Assembly (NCBI GenBank): GCA_016938875.1
Contig: JAFGTV010000053.1
Coordinates: 221,990 to 285,989 of the forward strand
Direction of reading: 5' to 3'
DNA from: Paracoccaceae bacterium
Lineage (GTDB): Bacteria; Pseudomonadota; Alphaproteobacteria; Rhodobacterales; Rhodobacteraceae
DNA: 64,000 nucleotides
The translations under genes and the position numbers were made by a program. Shown piece by piece: positions 17,065-26,428 of the stretch. The number at the start of each line of letters is the position of its first letter. Positions within the stretch are counted from its first letter, which is position 1. The notes under the pieces are model-generated. The model was not told the DNA's origin. It did not search any database and was given only the letters and a program-made list of their open reading frames with translations.

Positions 17065-19464
17065 ATGAAATTCACCCTCTCCTGGCTGAAGGACCACCTC
17101 GACACCGAGGCGTCCCTCGATGACATCCTTTATGCGCTGACCGACCTGGGGCTGGAGGTCGAGGGGGTCGAGAACCCCGCGATGAAGCTGGCCGAGTTCA
17201 CCATCGGCAAGGTGCTGAAGGCCGAGCAGCATCCCGATGCCGACCGTCTGCGGGTCTGCCAGGTCGCCACCGCGCAAGGCGAACAACAGATCATCTGCGG
17301 CGCGCCCAACGCGCGCGAGGGCATCACGGTCGTCGTCGCCTTGCCTGGCACCTATATTCCCGGCATCGACACGATCATCCAGGTCGGCAAGATCCGCGGG
17401 ATCGAAAGCCACGGCATGATGTGTTCGGAACGCGAGATGGAACTCAGCGACGAACATGACGGCATCATCGAACTGCCCAGCGGCGAGGTCGGTCAGAGCT
17501 TTGCCGACTGGCTGGCCGCAAACGAGCCTGCCAAGGTCGACCCGGTGATCGAGATCGCCATCACCCCCAACCGCCCCGACGCGCTGGGCATTCACGGCAT
17601 CGCGCGCGATCTGGCGACGCGCGGTCTGGGCACGTTGAAACCCGTGGCGGCGGACCCGGTGGCGGGCACCTTCCCCTGTCCGATCCCCGTCACCATTGAC
17701 CCCGAAACGCAGGCCCGCGCCTGTCCGGTCTTTTGTGGCCGTGTCATCAAGGGTGTGAAAAACGGCCCCAGCCCGGCGTGGTTGCAGGACCGGCTGCGCG
17801 CCATCGGGTTGCGGCCGATTTCGGCGCTGGTCGATATCACCAACTTCTTTACCTATGACATGAACCGCCCCTTGCACGTCTTTGACGCCGACAAGGTGCG
17901 GGGCGGTTTGCGGGTGCATGCGGCGGCGGGGGGCGAAACCTTCCTTGCGCTGGATGACAAGGAATATGTGATCGAACCCGGCATGACGGTGATTTCCGAC
18001 GATACCGGCGTCGAGAGTCTGGCCGGGGTCATGGGCGGGCTGTCCACGGGCTGCACCGCCGAAACGGTCAATGTCTTTCTCGAGGCGGCCTATTTCGATC
18101 CGATCCGCACCGCGATGACGGGCCGCGCGCTCAAGATCAATTCCGACGCGCGCTATCGGTTCGAGCGCGGGATCGATCCCGAATGGACCCCCCACGGGAT
18201 CGAGGCCGCGACCCGGATGATCCTGGATCTGTGCGGCGGCACCCCGTCCGAGGTGGTCGTCGCGGGTCAGGTCCCCGATACCGCGCGGGCCTATCGGCTG
18301 GACACCGACCGGGTGCAATCGCTGGTCGGGATGGACATCCCCGCCGACACCCAGCGCGCCACTTTGACCGCGCTGGGCTTTCGGCTGGAGGGGGACATGG
18401 CCCATGTGCCGTCCTGGCGTCCCGATGTGTTGGGCGAGGCCGACCTGGTCGAAGAGGTCGCCCGCGTGGCGTCCCTGACCAAGCTGGTGGGCAAGCCGAT
18501 GCGGCGCACACATGTCGGCGTGCCCACCGGCATCCTGACCCCCCTGCAACGGCGCGAGGCCGCCGCGCGGCGCACCTGTGCGGCGCTGGGCTATAACGAA
18601 TGCGTCACCTATTCCTTTGTCGATCAGGCCAGTGCGGCACTGTTCGGTGGCGGCGATGCGGCGGCGATGCTGGACAACCCGATCTCCAGCGAGATGAGCC
18701 ATATGCGCCCCGACCTGCTGCCCGGCCTGCTGCAGGCCGCGGCGCGCAACCAGGCGCGCGGCTTCATGGACCTGGCGCTGTTCGAGGTGGGGCCGGCCTT
18801 TCACGGGGCGGAACCGGGCGAGCAGCACCTTCAGGTGGCGGGTCTATTGGTCGGGGCGGCGGCGCCGCGCGATCCCCACGGGTCGCGTCGCGGGGTCGAT
18901 GTGTTCGACGCCAAGGCCGACGCCGAGGCCGTTCTGGCCGCCATCGGTGCGCCGGCCAAGGCGCAGATCCTGCGCGACGCGCCCGCATGGTGGCATCCGG
19001 GCCGCTCGGGCCGGATCTGCCTGGGCCCGAAAAAGGTGATGGCCGTGTTTGGCGAGCTGCACCCCAAGGTGCTGGCCGCGATGGATGTCAAAGGGCCCGC
19101 GATGGCCTTTAGCGTCTACCTGGAAGAGCCGCCCCTGCCGCGGCGCAAGTCCACCACGCGCCCGGCGCTGGCGACCAGCGATTTGCAGGCGGTGGAGCGC
19201 GATTTCGCCTTTGTGCTGGGCACCGAGGTCGAGGCGGTGAATGTCGTCAACGCGGCCCTTGGCGCCGACAAGGCGCTGATCGAAGAGGTCCGCGTATTCG
19301 ATGAATTCATCGGCGGCGCGCTGGGCGAGGGAAAGAAATCCTTGGCCATCACGGTGCGGATTCAACCCCTCGACAAGACCCTGACCGAGGAAGAGATCGC
19401 CGCCGTCGCCGCCAAGATCGTCGCAAAGGTCACCAAGGCCACCGGCGCCGCCCTGCGCGGCTAA
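17065..19464 (+). CDS. pheT: Phenylalanine--tRNA ligase beta subunit
   Basis: Beta subunit of phenylalanyl-tRNA synthetase, 799 residues. In order: N-terminal MKFTLSWLKDHLD, an EMAP-like tRNA-binding domain (about 40-150), the B3/B4 editing region (about 210-390, with ITNFFTYDMNRPLHVFDADK), B5 (about 400-470), the catalytic-like core and a C-terminal ferredoxin-fold anticodon-binding domain from about 705. The start at 17065 is dictated by the conserved N-terminus; upstream in-frame codons fall in the repeat. Because the pheS transcript is interrupted, it probably needs its own promoter in 16921-17064. Confidence 0.97.
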   Translation: MKFTLSWLKDHLDTEASLDDILYALTDLGLEVEGVENPAMKLAEFTIGKVLKAEQHPDADRLRVCQVATAQGEQQIICGAPNAREGITVVVALPGTYIPGIDTIIQVGKIRGIESHGMMCSEREMELSDEHDGIIELPSGEVGQSFADWLAANEPAKVDPVIEIAITPNRPDALGIHGIARDLATRGLGTLKPVAADPVAGTFPCPIPVTIDPETQARACPVFCGRVIKGVKNGPSPAWLQDRLRAIGLRPISALVDITNFFTYDMNRPLHVFDADKVRGGLRVHAAAGGETFLALDDKEYVIEPGMTVISDDTGVESLAGVMGGLSTGCTAETVNVFLEAAYFDPIRTAMTGRALKINSDARYRFERGIDPEWTPHGIEAATRMILDLCGGTPSEVVVAGQVPDTARAYRLDTDRVQSLVGMDIPADTQRATLTALGFRLEGDMAHVPSWRPDVLGEADLVEEVARVASLTKLVGKPMRRTHVGVPTGILTPLQRREAAARRTCAALGYNECVTYSFVDQASAALFGGGDAAAMLDNPISSEMSHMRPDLLPGLLQAAARNQARGFMDLALFEVGPAFHGAEPGEQHLQVAGLLVGAAAPRDPHGSRRGVDVFDAKADAEAVLAAIGAPAKAQILRDAPAWWHPGRSGRICLGPKKVMAVFGELHPKVLAAMDVKGPAMAFSVYLEEPPLPRRKSTTRPALATSDLQAVERDFAFVLGTEVEAVNVVNAALGADKALIEEVRVFDEFIGGALGEGKKSLAITVRIQPLDKTLTEEEIAAVAAKIVAKVTKATGAALRG

Positions 19465-19525
19465 GGCTTGGCGGGACCGGGCCGGGACGGCATACTCTGC
19501 CCCGGCAGGACGCAAGGGAGCGCGC

Positions 19526-20191
19526 ATGTTCGACACCCGCCAAGAGGCCGGGCAACGCCTGGCCGAAAAGATCGCCGAGGCCGCGCCGGAAAACCCGCTG
19601 GTGCTGGCACTGCCGCGTGGCGGGGTGCCGGTCGCGCTGCCCGTGGCACAGGCGCTGGGTGCGCCGCTGGACCTGGCGCTGGTGCGCAAGATCGGCATGC
19701 CCGGCAATCCCGAAGTGGCCGCCGGCGCGGTGGTCGACGGGGCCGCGCGCGAGGTGGTGTTCAATGACGAGATGCTGGCCTATGCCGGTCTGACCCAAGG
19801 CGATTTCGCCGGTGCCGTCGAGGAAAAATTGGCCGAGATCGCCACCCGCCGCGCCCGCTATCTGGGGGCCCGCGCGCCGCAGCGCATCGCCGGGCGCACC
19901 GTGATCGTGGTAGATGACGGGATCGCCACCGGCGCGACCGTGCGCGCGGTCCTGCAGGCCCTGCACAAGCGTGGCCCGATCGAGATATGGCTGGCCGTGC
20001 CCGTCGGCCCGCAAGAGGTCATCTGGCAAATGCGCGGCATGACCGACCGGCTGTTCTTTCTAGAGGCGCCGCGCGTGTTCCAGGCGGTGGGCGCGCATTA
20101 CCGCCAGTTCGATCAGGTCAGCGATGACGAGGTCGTGCGCCTGTTGCGCCATGCCTGGGAGGCCGAGGATAAAAGGGGGAAACGAACATGA
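19526..20191 (+). CDS. Phosphoribosyltransferase family protein
   Basis: 221-residue type I PRTase-fold protein. The PRPP-binding motif VIVVDDGIATGAT lies at about 126-138 and a dynamic-loop region with LPRGGVPVA at about 33-41. Such stand-alone proteins are annotated only as phosphoribosyltransferase; the acceptor base is unknown. Its stop overlaps the following ytoQ-family start (ATGA at 20188), so the two are translationally coupled. Confidence 0.88.
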   Translation: MFDTRQEAGQRLAEKIAEAAPENPLVLALPRGGVPVALPVAQALGAPLDLALVRKIGMPGNPEVAAGAVVDGAAREVVFNDEMLAYAGLTQGDFAGAVEEKLAEIATRRARYLGARAPQRIAGRTVIVVDDGIATGATVRAVLQALHKRGPIEIWLAVPVGPQEVIWQMRGMTDRLFFLEAPRVFQAVGAHYRQFDQVSDDEVVRLLRHAWEAEDKRGKRT

Positions 20192-20637
20192 CGCTAAGGG
20201 TTTATCTGTCGGGCGAAATCCACACCGATTGGCGCGAGCAGATCGTCGAGGGGGCCCGCGGGCTGGATGTCAGCTTTGACAGCCCGGTGACCGATCACGC
20301 GGCCAGTGACGATTGCGGCGTGGCGATCCTGGGGGCCGAGGACAACAAGTTCTGGCACGACCACAAGGGGGCCATGGTCAACGCGATTCGCACCCGCAAG
20401 GGGATCGCCGATGCCGATGTCGTGGTGGTGCGCTTTGGCGAGAAATACAAGCAGTGGAACGCGGCCTTTGACGCGGGCTATGCCGCTGCGCTGGGCAAAT
20501 CGCTGATCGTGCTGCACGGGCCGGACCATGCGCACGCGCTCAAGGAGGTGGACGCCGCCGCCCTGGCCGTGGCCGAGGAACCCGCGCAGGTGGTGCAGAT
20601 CCTGCGCTATGTTCTGACCGGGCAATTGCCGGGCTGA
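20188..20637 (+). CDS. YtoQ family protein
   Basis: 149-residue protein of the YtoQ family, whose fold is related to nucleoside 2-deoxyribosyltransferases. Seen: N-terminal VYLSGEIHTDWREQI, the acidic NKFWHDHKGAM segment and DADVVVVRFGEKYKQWNAAFDAGYA, the family hallmark. Biochemical role is unproven. Overlaps the PRTase stop by four bases, suggesting a shared nucleotide-sugar or base-exchange function. Confidence 0.9.
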   Translation: MTLRVYLSGEIHTDWREQIVEGARGLDVSFDSPVTDHAASDDCGVAILGAEDNKFWHDHKGAMVNAIRTRKGIADADVVVVRFGEKYKQWNAAFDAGYAAALGKSLIVLHGPDHAHALKEVDAAALAVAEEPAQVVQILRYVLTGQLPG

Positions 20638-20686
20638 GGCGTTTTGGACCCTGCTGCGCCGTGCGCGCCGGGCTAGGCTGCGGGGC

Positions 20687-22291
20687 ATGGAATTTGATTA
20701 CATCATCATCGGTGGCGGCGCGTCGGGCTGTGTCCTGGCCGCCCGGCTGAGCGAGGATGCCGCCGCGACCGTTTGCCTGATCGAGGCGGGCGGCGGGGGT
20801 GATGACATCTTTATCCGCGCGCCGGGTCTGATCCCGGCGATGATCTCGGGGCGGCCACGGATCAACAACTATGCCTATCACACCGTGCCCCAGCCGGGGC
20901 TGAACGGACGGCGCGGGTTTCAGCCGCGCGGGCGGGCCCTGGGCGGATCCAGCGCGATCAACGCGATGCTGTATGTCCGGGGGCATCCGCGCGACTATGA
21001 CGAATGGGCCGAACTGGGCGCCGAGGGCTGGGCGTGGGACGATGTGCGCCCCTGGTTCCTGGCGCTGGAGGGCAACCAGCGCGGCGGCGACGACTGGCAT
21101 GGCGGCGCGGGCCCCTTGCAGGTCAGCGCGCAAAGCGCGCCGCGCCGCATCTCGCGCGCCTTCGTGCAGGCCTGTGGCCAGGTGCAGATCGCGCCCAACG
21201 ACGATTTCAACGGCCCGGTGCAGGACGGTGCCGGCCTGTTCCAGGTCAAGCAGTTCCGCGATGGCCCGCGCAAGGGCGAGCGGTGTTCGGCGGCCGCCGC
21301 CTTCCTGTTCCCGGCGTTGGGGCGGCCCAACCTGACGGTGCTGACCCGCACCCGTGCCCAGCGTCTGGTGATCGAGGACGGGCGCGCCGTGGGGGTGCAG
21401 TTGCGCAACCGCCGGATCATGGCCCGACGCGAGGTTGTGCTGGCCGGCGGGGTGTTCAACACGCCCCAACTGTTGCTGCTGTCGGGCATCGGTCCCGAGG
21501 AGGAGTTGCGCGCCCATGGCATTGCCCCGGTGCGGGTGCTGCCGGGGGTGGGCGCAAACCTGCAGGATCATCTGGATTACACGATTTCCCACAAATCCCT
21601 GCGCCGCGACCTGGTGGGACTGAACCCGCGCGGATTGGCCCGCCTGGGCCGCGCGGCGTGGCGCTGGCGCAAGACGGGCACGGGGATGTTCGCCACCCCC
21701 TATGCCGAGGCGGGGGCCTTTGTGCGCTCGCGCCCCGGGCTGGACCGGCCCGATCTGCAACTGCATTTCGTGATCGGCATCGTCGATGACCACATGCGCC
21801 GCCTGCACCTGGCCGATGGCTATAGCTGTCATGTCTGTGCCCTGCGCCCCGAAAGCCGGGGCCGCGTCGGGCTGAACAGCGCCGATCCGGCGGACCCGCC
21901 GCGCATTGATCCGGGGTTCCTGTCCGCACCCGGGGATCTGGCCACCCTGATGCGCGGCGCCCGGATCACGGAGCAGGTTCTAGAGGCCGAGGCCCTGGCC
22001 CCCTGGCGCGGTGCGCGGCTTTATCCCCATGACGGTAGCGACGCGGCCCTGGCGGCCGACATCCGCGCCCGGGCCGATACGATCTATCACCCGGTGGGCA
22101 CGTGCCGGATGGGGCGCGACGAGATGGCGGTGGTCGACCCGCAGTTGCGGGTGCGTGGCATCGCGGGGCTGCGTGTCGCGGATGCATCGGTCATGCCGCG
22201 GGTGATCGGCGGCAATACCGGTGCGCCTGCGATGATGATCGGGGCGCGGGCGGCGGCGATGATGGCCGATGCTGCGCGGACCGGCGTCTAG
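20687..22291 (+). CDS. GMC-family FAD oxidoreductase (choline dehydrogenase-like)
   Basis: 534-residue FAD enzyme. The Rossmann dinucleotide motif GGGASGCVLAARLSED is at the N-terminus, GRALGGSSAINAMLYVRG and GVFNTPQLLLLSGIGP are the two GMC signatures, and the C-terminus carries HPVGTCRMG and NTGAPAMMIGARAA with the catalytic histidine. Alcohol or choline is the likely class of donor, but bet genes are not nearby, so the substrate is open. Its stop shares CTAG with the convergent GST gene. Confidence 0.9.
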   Translation: MEFDYIIIGGGASGCVLAARLSEDAAATVCLIEAGGGGDDIFIRAPGLIPAMISGRPRINNYAYHTVPQPGLNGRRGFQPRGRALGGSSAINAMLYVRGHPRDYDEWAELGAEGWAWDDVRPWFLALEGNQRGGDDWHGGAGPLQVSAQSAPRRISRAFVQACGQVQIAPNDDFNGPVQDGAGLFQVKQFRDGPRKGERCSAAAAFLFPALGRPNLTVLTRTRAQRLVIEDGRAVGVQLRNRRIMARREVVLAGGVFNTPQLLLLSGIGPEEELRAHGIAPVRVLPGVGANLQDHLDYTISHKSLRRDLVGLNPRGLARLGRAAWRWRKTGTGMFATPYAEAGAFVRSRPGLDRPDLQLHFVIGIVDDHMRRLHLADGYSCHVCALRPESRGRVGLNSADPADPPRIDPGFLSAPGDLATLMRGARITEQVLEAEALAPWRGARLYPHDGSDAALAADIRARADTIYHPVGTCRMGRDEMAVVDPQLRVRGIAGLRVADASVMPRVIGGNTGAPAMMIGARAAAMMADAARTGV

Positions 22292-22989
22292 TCTCGCGGC
22301 GGCTGGACCAGCCCGCGCTGCACCGCGTCACGGCCCAGGAAACGGTCCAGATAGGCGGGCAGGTTGGCATAGCTGTCCCAGCCCACCACCTCGCGCGCCT
22401 GGTATCCCACCAACAGCGTGCGCAGCCACGGCGCCACGGCGATATCGGCGATGGAATAGTCATCGCACAGCCACGTACGCCCCTCCAGCCGGGCGTCCAG
22501 CACGGCCAGCAGGCGCTTTGCCTCGGTGACATAGCGGGTGCGCGGGATCGGGTCGGTCACGTCCTTGCCGCCGAATTTCACGAAAAACCCCATCTGCCCG
22601 AACATCGGCCCGATGCCGCCCATCTGGAACATCAGCCATTGCAGCACCTCGAACCGCGCGCGCGGTTCGGTGGGCAGCAACTGGCCGGTCTTTTCGGCAA
22701 GGTAGATCAGGATTGCGCCGCTTTCGAACAGGCCGATGGGCGCGCCGCCGGGCCCGTCGGGGTCGATGATCGCGGGGATCTTTCCATTGGGGTTGAGCGA
22801 GGCAAAGGCCGGGGTGAACGTCTCATCCTTGTTGATGTCGACCTTGTGGGCGTCATAGGGCAGGCCGGTTTCCTCCAGCATGATCGACACCTTGACCCCG
22901 TTGGGCGTCGGAAACGAGTAAAGCTGGATCGCCCGAGGATTGACCGGCGGCCAGTGGTCGGTGATCGGAAAGTCGGACAGTGCGGTCAT
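22288..22989 (-). CDS. Glutathione S-transferase (YfcG/YghU-like)
   Basis: 233 residues: N-terminal thioredoxin-fold domain with YSFPTPNGVKVSIMLEE (the Asn of TPNG replaces the usual Ser/Tyr, as in nu-class disulfide-bond reductases), FESGAILIYLAEK for glutathione binding, then an all-helical C-terminal domain with SIADIAVAPW. The TPNG feature favours a YfcG/YghU-type glutathione disulfide reductase over a conjugating GST. Convergent overlap with the GMC gene. Confidence 0.92.
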   Translation of the reverse strand: MTALSDFPITDHWPPVNPRAIQLYSFPTPNGVKVSIMLEETGLPYDAHKVDINKDETFTPAFASLNPNGKIPAIIDPDGPGGAPIGLFESGAILIYLAEKTGQLLPTEPRARFEVLQWLMFQMGGIGPMFGQMGFFVKFGGKDVTDPIPRTRYVTEAKRLLAVLDARLEGRTWLCDDYSIADIAVAPWLRTLLVGYQAREVVGWDSYANLPAYLDRFLGRDAVQRGLVQPPRD

Positions 22990-23133
22990 GGCGCCCTCAT
23001 CTTCGGCAGGTTGCGGCTGTTTTCATGGCTGGCGCAAGAAATTGCAAGATGACCCAGGCCGGGCCGTGCTAGCATGATGCGGCCCTCTGTCGGGCGTCGT
23101 TTCAAATGTTGGACCAATTGTGTGGGGTTACGC

Positions 23134-23529
23134 ATGCTCAAAGAATTTCGCGATTTCATTGCCAAGGGTAATGTCATGGACATGGCGGTCGGCATCATCA
23201 TCGGTGCGGCCTTTACCGCGATCGTGACATCCTTGGTCGACGACCTGATCAACCCGATCATCGGGCTGTTCCTGGGCGGTGTCGATTTTTCCGGCATGGG
23301 CTTTCGCATCGGCGAGGGCGAGAACGCCGGGGTGTTCGCCTATGGCAATTTCATTACCGCGCTGATCAATTTCCTGATCGTGGCCTGGGTTGTTTTCGTG
23401 CTGGTCAAGATGGTCAACCGGGTGAAAAACGCCGCCATGCCCCCGAAACCCAAGGTCGAGGCGCCCGCCGGCCCCACCCAGGAAGAACTGCTGATGGAAA
23501 TCCGCGATGCGCTGAGGGCGCGGGGCTGA
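23134..23529 (+). CDS. mscL: Large-conductance mechanosensitive channel MscL
   Basis: Inner-membrane homopentameric channel that opens on hypo-osmotic shock. The 131-residue protein starts [27 protein letters not shown], has TM1 (about 15-43), a periplasmic loop, TM2 (about 72-94) and a C-terminal helix. The start at 23134 gives the canonical N-terminus; an upstream in-frame ATG at 23074 would add 20 unlikely residues. Confidence 0.96.
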   Translation: MLKEFRDFIAKGNVMDMAVGIIIGAAFTAIVTSLVDDLINPIIGLFLGGVDFSGMGFRIGEGENAGVFAYGNFITALINFLIVAWVVFVLVKMVNRVKNAAMPPKPKVEAPAGPTQEELLMEIRDALRARG

Positions 23530-23541
23530 TCCAGCGTGACG

Positions 23542-23566
23542 GGCGCCCGCCGGTTGGGCGGGCGCC
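23542..23566. terminator. Bidirectional hairpin between mscL and ald
   Basis: Perfect 10-base arms GGCGCCCGCC / GGCGGGCGCC around a 5-base loop, placed between two convergent stops. There is no clear T-run on either side. Confidence 0.6.
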
Positions 23567-23572
23567 GTATGT

Positions 23573-24691
23573 TCAGACCTTGAGCGCGAGGTGCGGGGAC
23601 AGAACGTCGATCCCCTGGGCGCGTCCGACCGCGTAATAGGTCAGGTGCCCGGCATGGGTGTTCAGCCCCTCCAGCAGGTGGGGATCGTCCTCGCAGGCCT
23701 GGCGCCATCCCTTGTCGGCCAGCGCCAGCATGTAGGGCATTGTGGCATTGCCCAGCGCGATCGTGGCGGTGCGCGCCACGGCACCGGGCATGTTGGCCAC
23801 GCAGTAGTGGATGATGCCGTCCACCTCGAAAATCGGATCCTGGTGGGTGGTGGCGTGCGAGGTCTCGAAGCAGCCGCCCTGGTCAATCGCCACATCGACC
23901 AGCACAGCGCCCTGTTTCATGCGCGCCAGGTCCGCCCGGCGCACCAGTTTTGGCGCCTCGGCGCCGGGGATCAGCACCGCGCCCACCACCATGTCGGCGC
24001 GTTCCAGCAGTTCGGCCAGCGCCCCGCCCGATGAATAGCGCGTCTTGAACCGCCCGCCGAACACGTCATCGAGATAGCGCAGCCGGGGCAAGGACCGGTC
24101 CAGCACGGTGACATCGGCGCCCATCCCGGCGGCGATCCGGGCCGCATGGGTGCCCACGACACCGCCGCCGATCACCACGACCTCGGCCGGGCCGACGCCG
24201 GGCACGCCGCCCATCAGGGTGCCGCGCCCGCCATTGGCCTTTTGCAGCGCCCAGGCACCCATCTGCGGGGCCAGGCGGCCGGCCACCTCGGACATCGGCG
24301 CCAGCAGCGGCAGGCCCCCTTGGGGGTCGGTCACGGTTTCATAGGCGATGGCGGTCACACCGCTGTTCAGCAGGTCGCGGGTCTGGGCGGGATCGGGGGC
24401 GAGGTGCAGATAGGTGAACAGCACCTGGTCGGCGCGCAGTTGGGCGCGTTCCGCCGCCTGGGGTTCCTTGACCTTGACGACCATTTCGGCGTTGGCAAAG
24501 ATCTCTGCCGCGCTATCGACCAGGACCGCCCCGGCCTCGGTGTAATCGGCATCGGCAAAGCCCGCGCCCAGTCCCGCGCCGGTCTGGATCATCACCTGAT
24601 GCCCGTGTGCCACGGCCTCGCGCACGGCATTGGGGGCCAGGCCGACCCGGAATTCCTGGGGTTTGATTTCTGTCGGACAGCCGATGCGCAT
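23573..24691 (-). CDS. ald: Alanine dehydrogenase
   Basis: NAD-dependent interconversion of L-alanine and pyruvate plus ammonia. 372 residues beginning MRIGCPTEIKPQEFRVGL, with VKVKEPQ, the Rossmann motif VVIGGGVVGTHAARIA and the catalytic HQDP/IHYCVANMPGAVARTATIAL block. The start at 24691 gives the family N-terminus; the frame stays open upstream across the lrp gene but that is a shadow. Divergent from an Lrp/AsnC regulator 141 bases away, which probably controls it as AldR-type proteins do. Confidence 0.96.
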   Translation of the reverse strand: MRIGCPTEIKPQEFRVGLAPNAVREAVAHGHQVMIQTGAGLGAGFADADYTEAGAVLVDSAAEIFANAEMVVKVKEPQAAERAQLRADQVLFTYLHLAPDPAQTRDLLNSGVTAIAYETVTDPQGGLPLLAPMSEVAGRLAPQMGAWALQKANGGRGTLMGGVPGVGPAEVVVIGGGVVGTHAARIAAGMGADVTVLDRSLPRLRYLDDVFGGRFKTRYSSGGALAELLERADMVVGAVLIPGAEAPKLVRRADLARMKQGAVLVDVAIDQGGCFETSHATTHQDPIFEVDGIIHYCVANMPGAVARTATIALGNATMPYMLALADKGWRQACEDDPHLLEGLNTHAGHLTYYAVGRAQGIDVLSPHLALKV

Positions 24692-24832
24692 GGGGTTCCC
24701 TCCCGAAAACAATCTAAGGACAGGATGCCGCAGGCCGGTGCGAATTGCATGCGTATTGGGGCCCTTGTGCCCGTGCGATATTGGTGGAATCGTGCGCGAA
24801 AGTGGAAATATGTCGAAGGAATCCGCAGGCTC

Positions 24833-25291
24833 ATGGAAATTGACGACACGGACCGGCGTATTCTGGGGGTTCTTCAGAAACAGGGGCGCATCTCGAACGC
24901 CGATCTGAGCGAGCGGGTGAACCTCTCGGCCTCGGCCTGTCATCGTCGGGTGCACCGGCTGGAGGCGTCCGGGGTGATCCGCGACTATGTCGCACTGCTC
25001 AACCCGCGCAAGCTGGGCCGCCAGACCACGGTCTTTGTCGAGATCACCCTGTCGGGGCAGGCCGATGAGACGCTGGAGGCGTTCGAGCGCGCGGTGGCCC
25101 GGATCCCGGATGTTCTGGAATGCCACCTGATGGCGGGCACCGCCGATTACCTGCTGAAGGTGGTGGCCGAGGACAGCGAGGATTTCGCCCGCATCCACCG
25201 CCAATACCTGACCCGCCTGCCGGGGGTGGCGCAGATGCAGTCGTCTTTCGCGCTGAGAACGGTGTTCAAGACCACTGCCCTGCCGCTATAG
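24833..25291 (+). CDS. Lrp/AsnC family transcriptional regulator (AldR-like)
   Basis: 152 residues: N-terminal winged helix-turn-helix (about 5-60, ILGVLQKQGRISNADLSERVNLSASACHRRVHRLE) and C-terminal RAM ligand-binding domain ending in the oligomerisation strand. Divergent from ald, the standard arrangement for an alanine-responsive activator. Start at 24833 (MEIDDTDRRI) follows GCAGG. The aldolase gene begins 26 bases after it and may be co-transcribed. Confidence 0.92.
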   Translation: MEIDDTDRRILGVLQKQGRISNADLSERVNLSASACHRRVHRLEASGVIRDYVALLNPRKLGRQTTVFVEITLSGQADETLEAFERAVARIPDVLECHLMAGTADYLLKVVAEDSEDFARIHRQYLTRLPGVAQMQSSFALRTVFKTTALPL

Positions 25292-25317
25292 GGAACGCAG
25301 ACATGACGGAGGGTGCC

Positions 25318-25968
25318 ATGGGCGAAGAACGGGAAAAACGCGCGGCGATCGTGGCCGCCTGTCTGCGGATCAACACGGTGGGGCTGAACCAGGGCACCTC
25401 GGGCAATATCAGCGTGCGCCACGGCGACGGCATCCTGATCACCCCCAGCTCGATCCCCTATGAGCAAATGGTGCCTGCCGATATCGTCTTCATGGAGATG
25501 GACGGCACCCCCCATGGTGCGCGCAAGCCGTCGTCGGAATGGCGCTTTCACCTGGATATCCTGCGCGCCCGGCCAGAGTTGAACGCGGTGGTGCACGCCC
25601 ACGCGCCCTATTGCACGACCCTGGCGATCATGCACATGGAGATCCCTGCGGTGCATTACATGGTGGCCGCGGCGGGCGGGGCGAATATCCGCTGTGCGCC
25701 CTATGCGACCTTTGGCACCCAGGAATTGTCGGATCATATCATCGAGGCGTTGCAGGGGCGCAAGGCCTGCCTGATGGCCCATCACGGCATGCTGGCCGCC
25801 GAGGACAGCCTGGACAAGGCGATGTGGCTGGCCGTCGAGGTCGAGGCCCTGGCCCGGCAGTATCATGGCGCGCTGTTGCTGGGTGATCCGCCCCTGCTGG
25901 ATGATGCGCAACTGGCCGAGGCCGTGGCGCAGTTCACCGCCGGGTATGGTCAGGCGGATAAGGGGTAG
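25318..25968 (+). CDS. Class II aldolase/adducin family protein
   Basis: 216-residue zinc aldolase of the L-fuculose/L-ribulose-phosphate family. Seen: NQGTSGNISVR near residue 25, the metal site HAHAPYCTTLAI, and C-terminal HHG (in LMAHHGMLAAE). Start at 25318 has GGAGGG close upstream; an ATG at 25303 is an alternative adding five residues. Sugar-phosphate substrate not defined. Possible operon with the upstream Lrp gene. Confidence 0.88.
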   Translation: MGEEREKRAAIVAACLRINTVGLNQGTSGNISVRHGDGILITPSSIPYEQMVPADIVFMEMDGTPHGARKPSSEWRFHLDILRARPELNAVVHAHAPYCTTLAIMHMEIPAVHYMVAAAGGANIRCAPYATFGTQELSDHIIEALQGRKACLMAHHGMLAAEDSLDKAMWLAVEVEALARQYHGALLLGDPPLLDDAQLAEAVAQFTAGYGQADKG

Positions 25969-26039
25969 GGGCCGGATCGGACGGTGGGCCAGCGGCGCCC
26001 GTCCCATCGCCCCGGCCGCGATCACGACCCGCTGAAAAC

Positions 26040-26067
26040 AACAAACCCCCGGGCAATGCCGCGGGGG
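26040..26067 (-). terminator. rpsU terminator
   Basis: On the minus strand a CCCCCGCGGC / GCCCGGGGG stem is followed by TTTGTTGTTTT, 44 bases beyond the rpsU stop. Confidence 0.75.
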
Positions 26068-26110
26068 TCGTCGCACTGGGGCACGGGGCCCCGGTTCGCT
26101 TGTCGATGCC

Positions 26111-26317
26111 TCAGAGCATACCTTCGCGCTGGGCCTTCTTGCGCGCCAGCTTGCGGGCACGGCGGATGGCCTCGGCCTTCTCGCGCGCCTTCTTCTCAGA
26201 GGGTTTCTCGAAATGCTGCTTGAGCTTCATCTCGCGAAACACGCCCTCACGCTGAAGTTTCTTTTTCAGCGCGCGGAGCGCCTGATCGACGTTGTTGTCG
26301 CGAACACTTACCTGCAT
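26111..26317 (-). CDS. rpsU: 30S ribosomal protein S21
   Basis: 68-residue, very basic small-subunit protein with the canonical [20 protein letters not shown] start and the [19 protein letters not shown] helix. Monocistronic, with its own promoter and terminator. The ATG is directly preceded by a GNRA-loop hairpin described separately. Confidence 0.97.
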   Translation of the reverse strand: MQVSVRDNNVDQALRALKKKLQREGVFREMKLKQHFEKPSEKKAREKAEAIRRARKLARKKAQREGML

Positions 26318-26331
26318 GTGGTTTTCACCAC
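26318..26331 (-). promoter_or_regulatory. GNRA-loop hairpin directly before the rpsU start
   Basis: In the mRNA, GUGGU-GAAA-ACCAC (5-base stem, GAAA tetraloop) ends at the base before the AUG, and the SD AAGG lies at its 5' foot. It would partly occlude initiation. Confidence 0.5.
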
Positions 26332-26368
26332 CTTCCTAGTTAGAGTTTCCATAAAAGCAGGAGGTGGC

Positions 26369-26397
26369 CATATAGCAAAGGCGGTTTAACTTGTCTA
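26369..26397 (-). promoter_or_regulatory. Sigma-70-like promoter of rpsU
   Basis: Minus-strand TAGACA (-35), exactly 17 bases, TATATG (-10). Predicted transcript start near 26362, giving a leader of about 45 bases before rpsU. Confidence 0.6.
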
Positions 26398-26428
26398 TAG
26401 AGTGAGCTGTCAAAAGGAGGCCCCCGAA

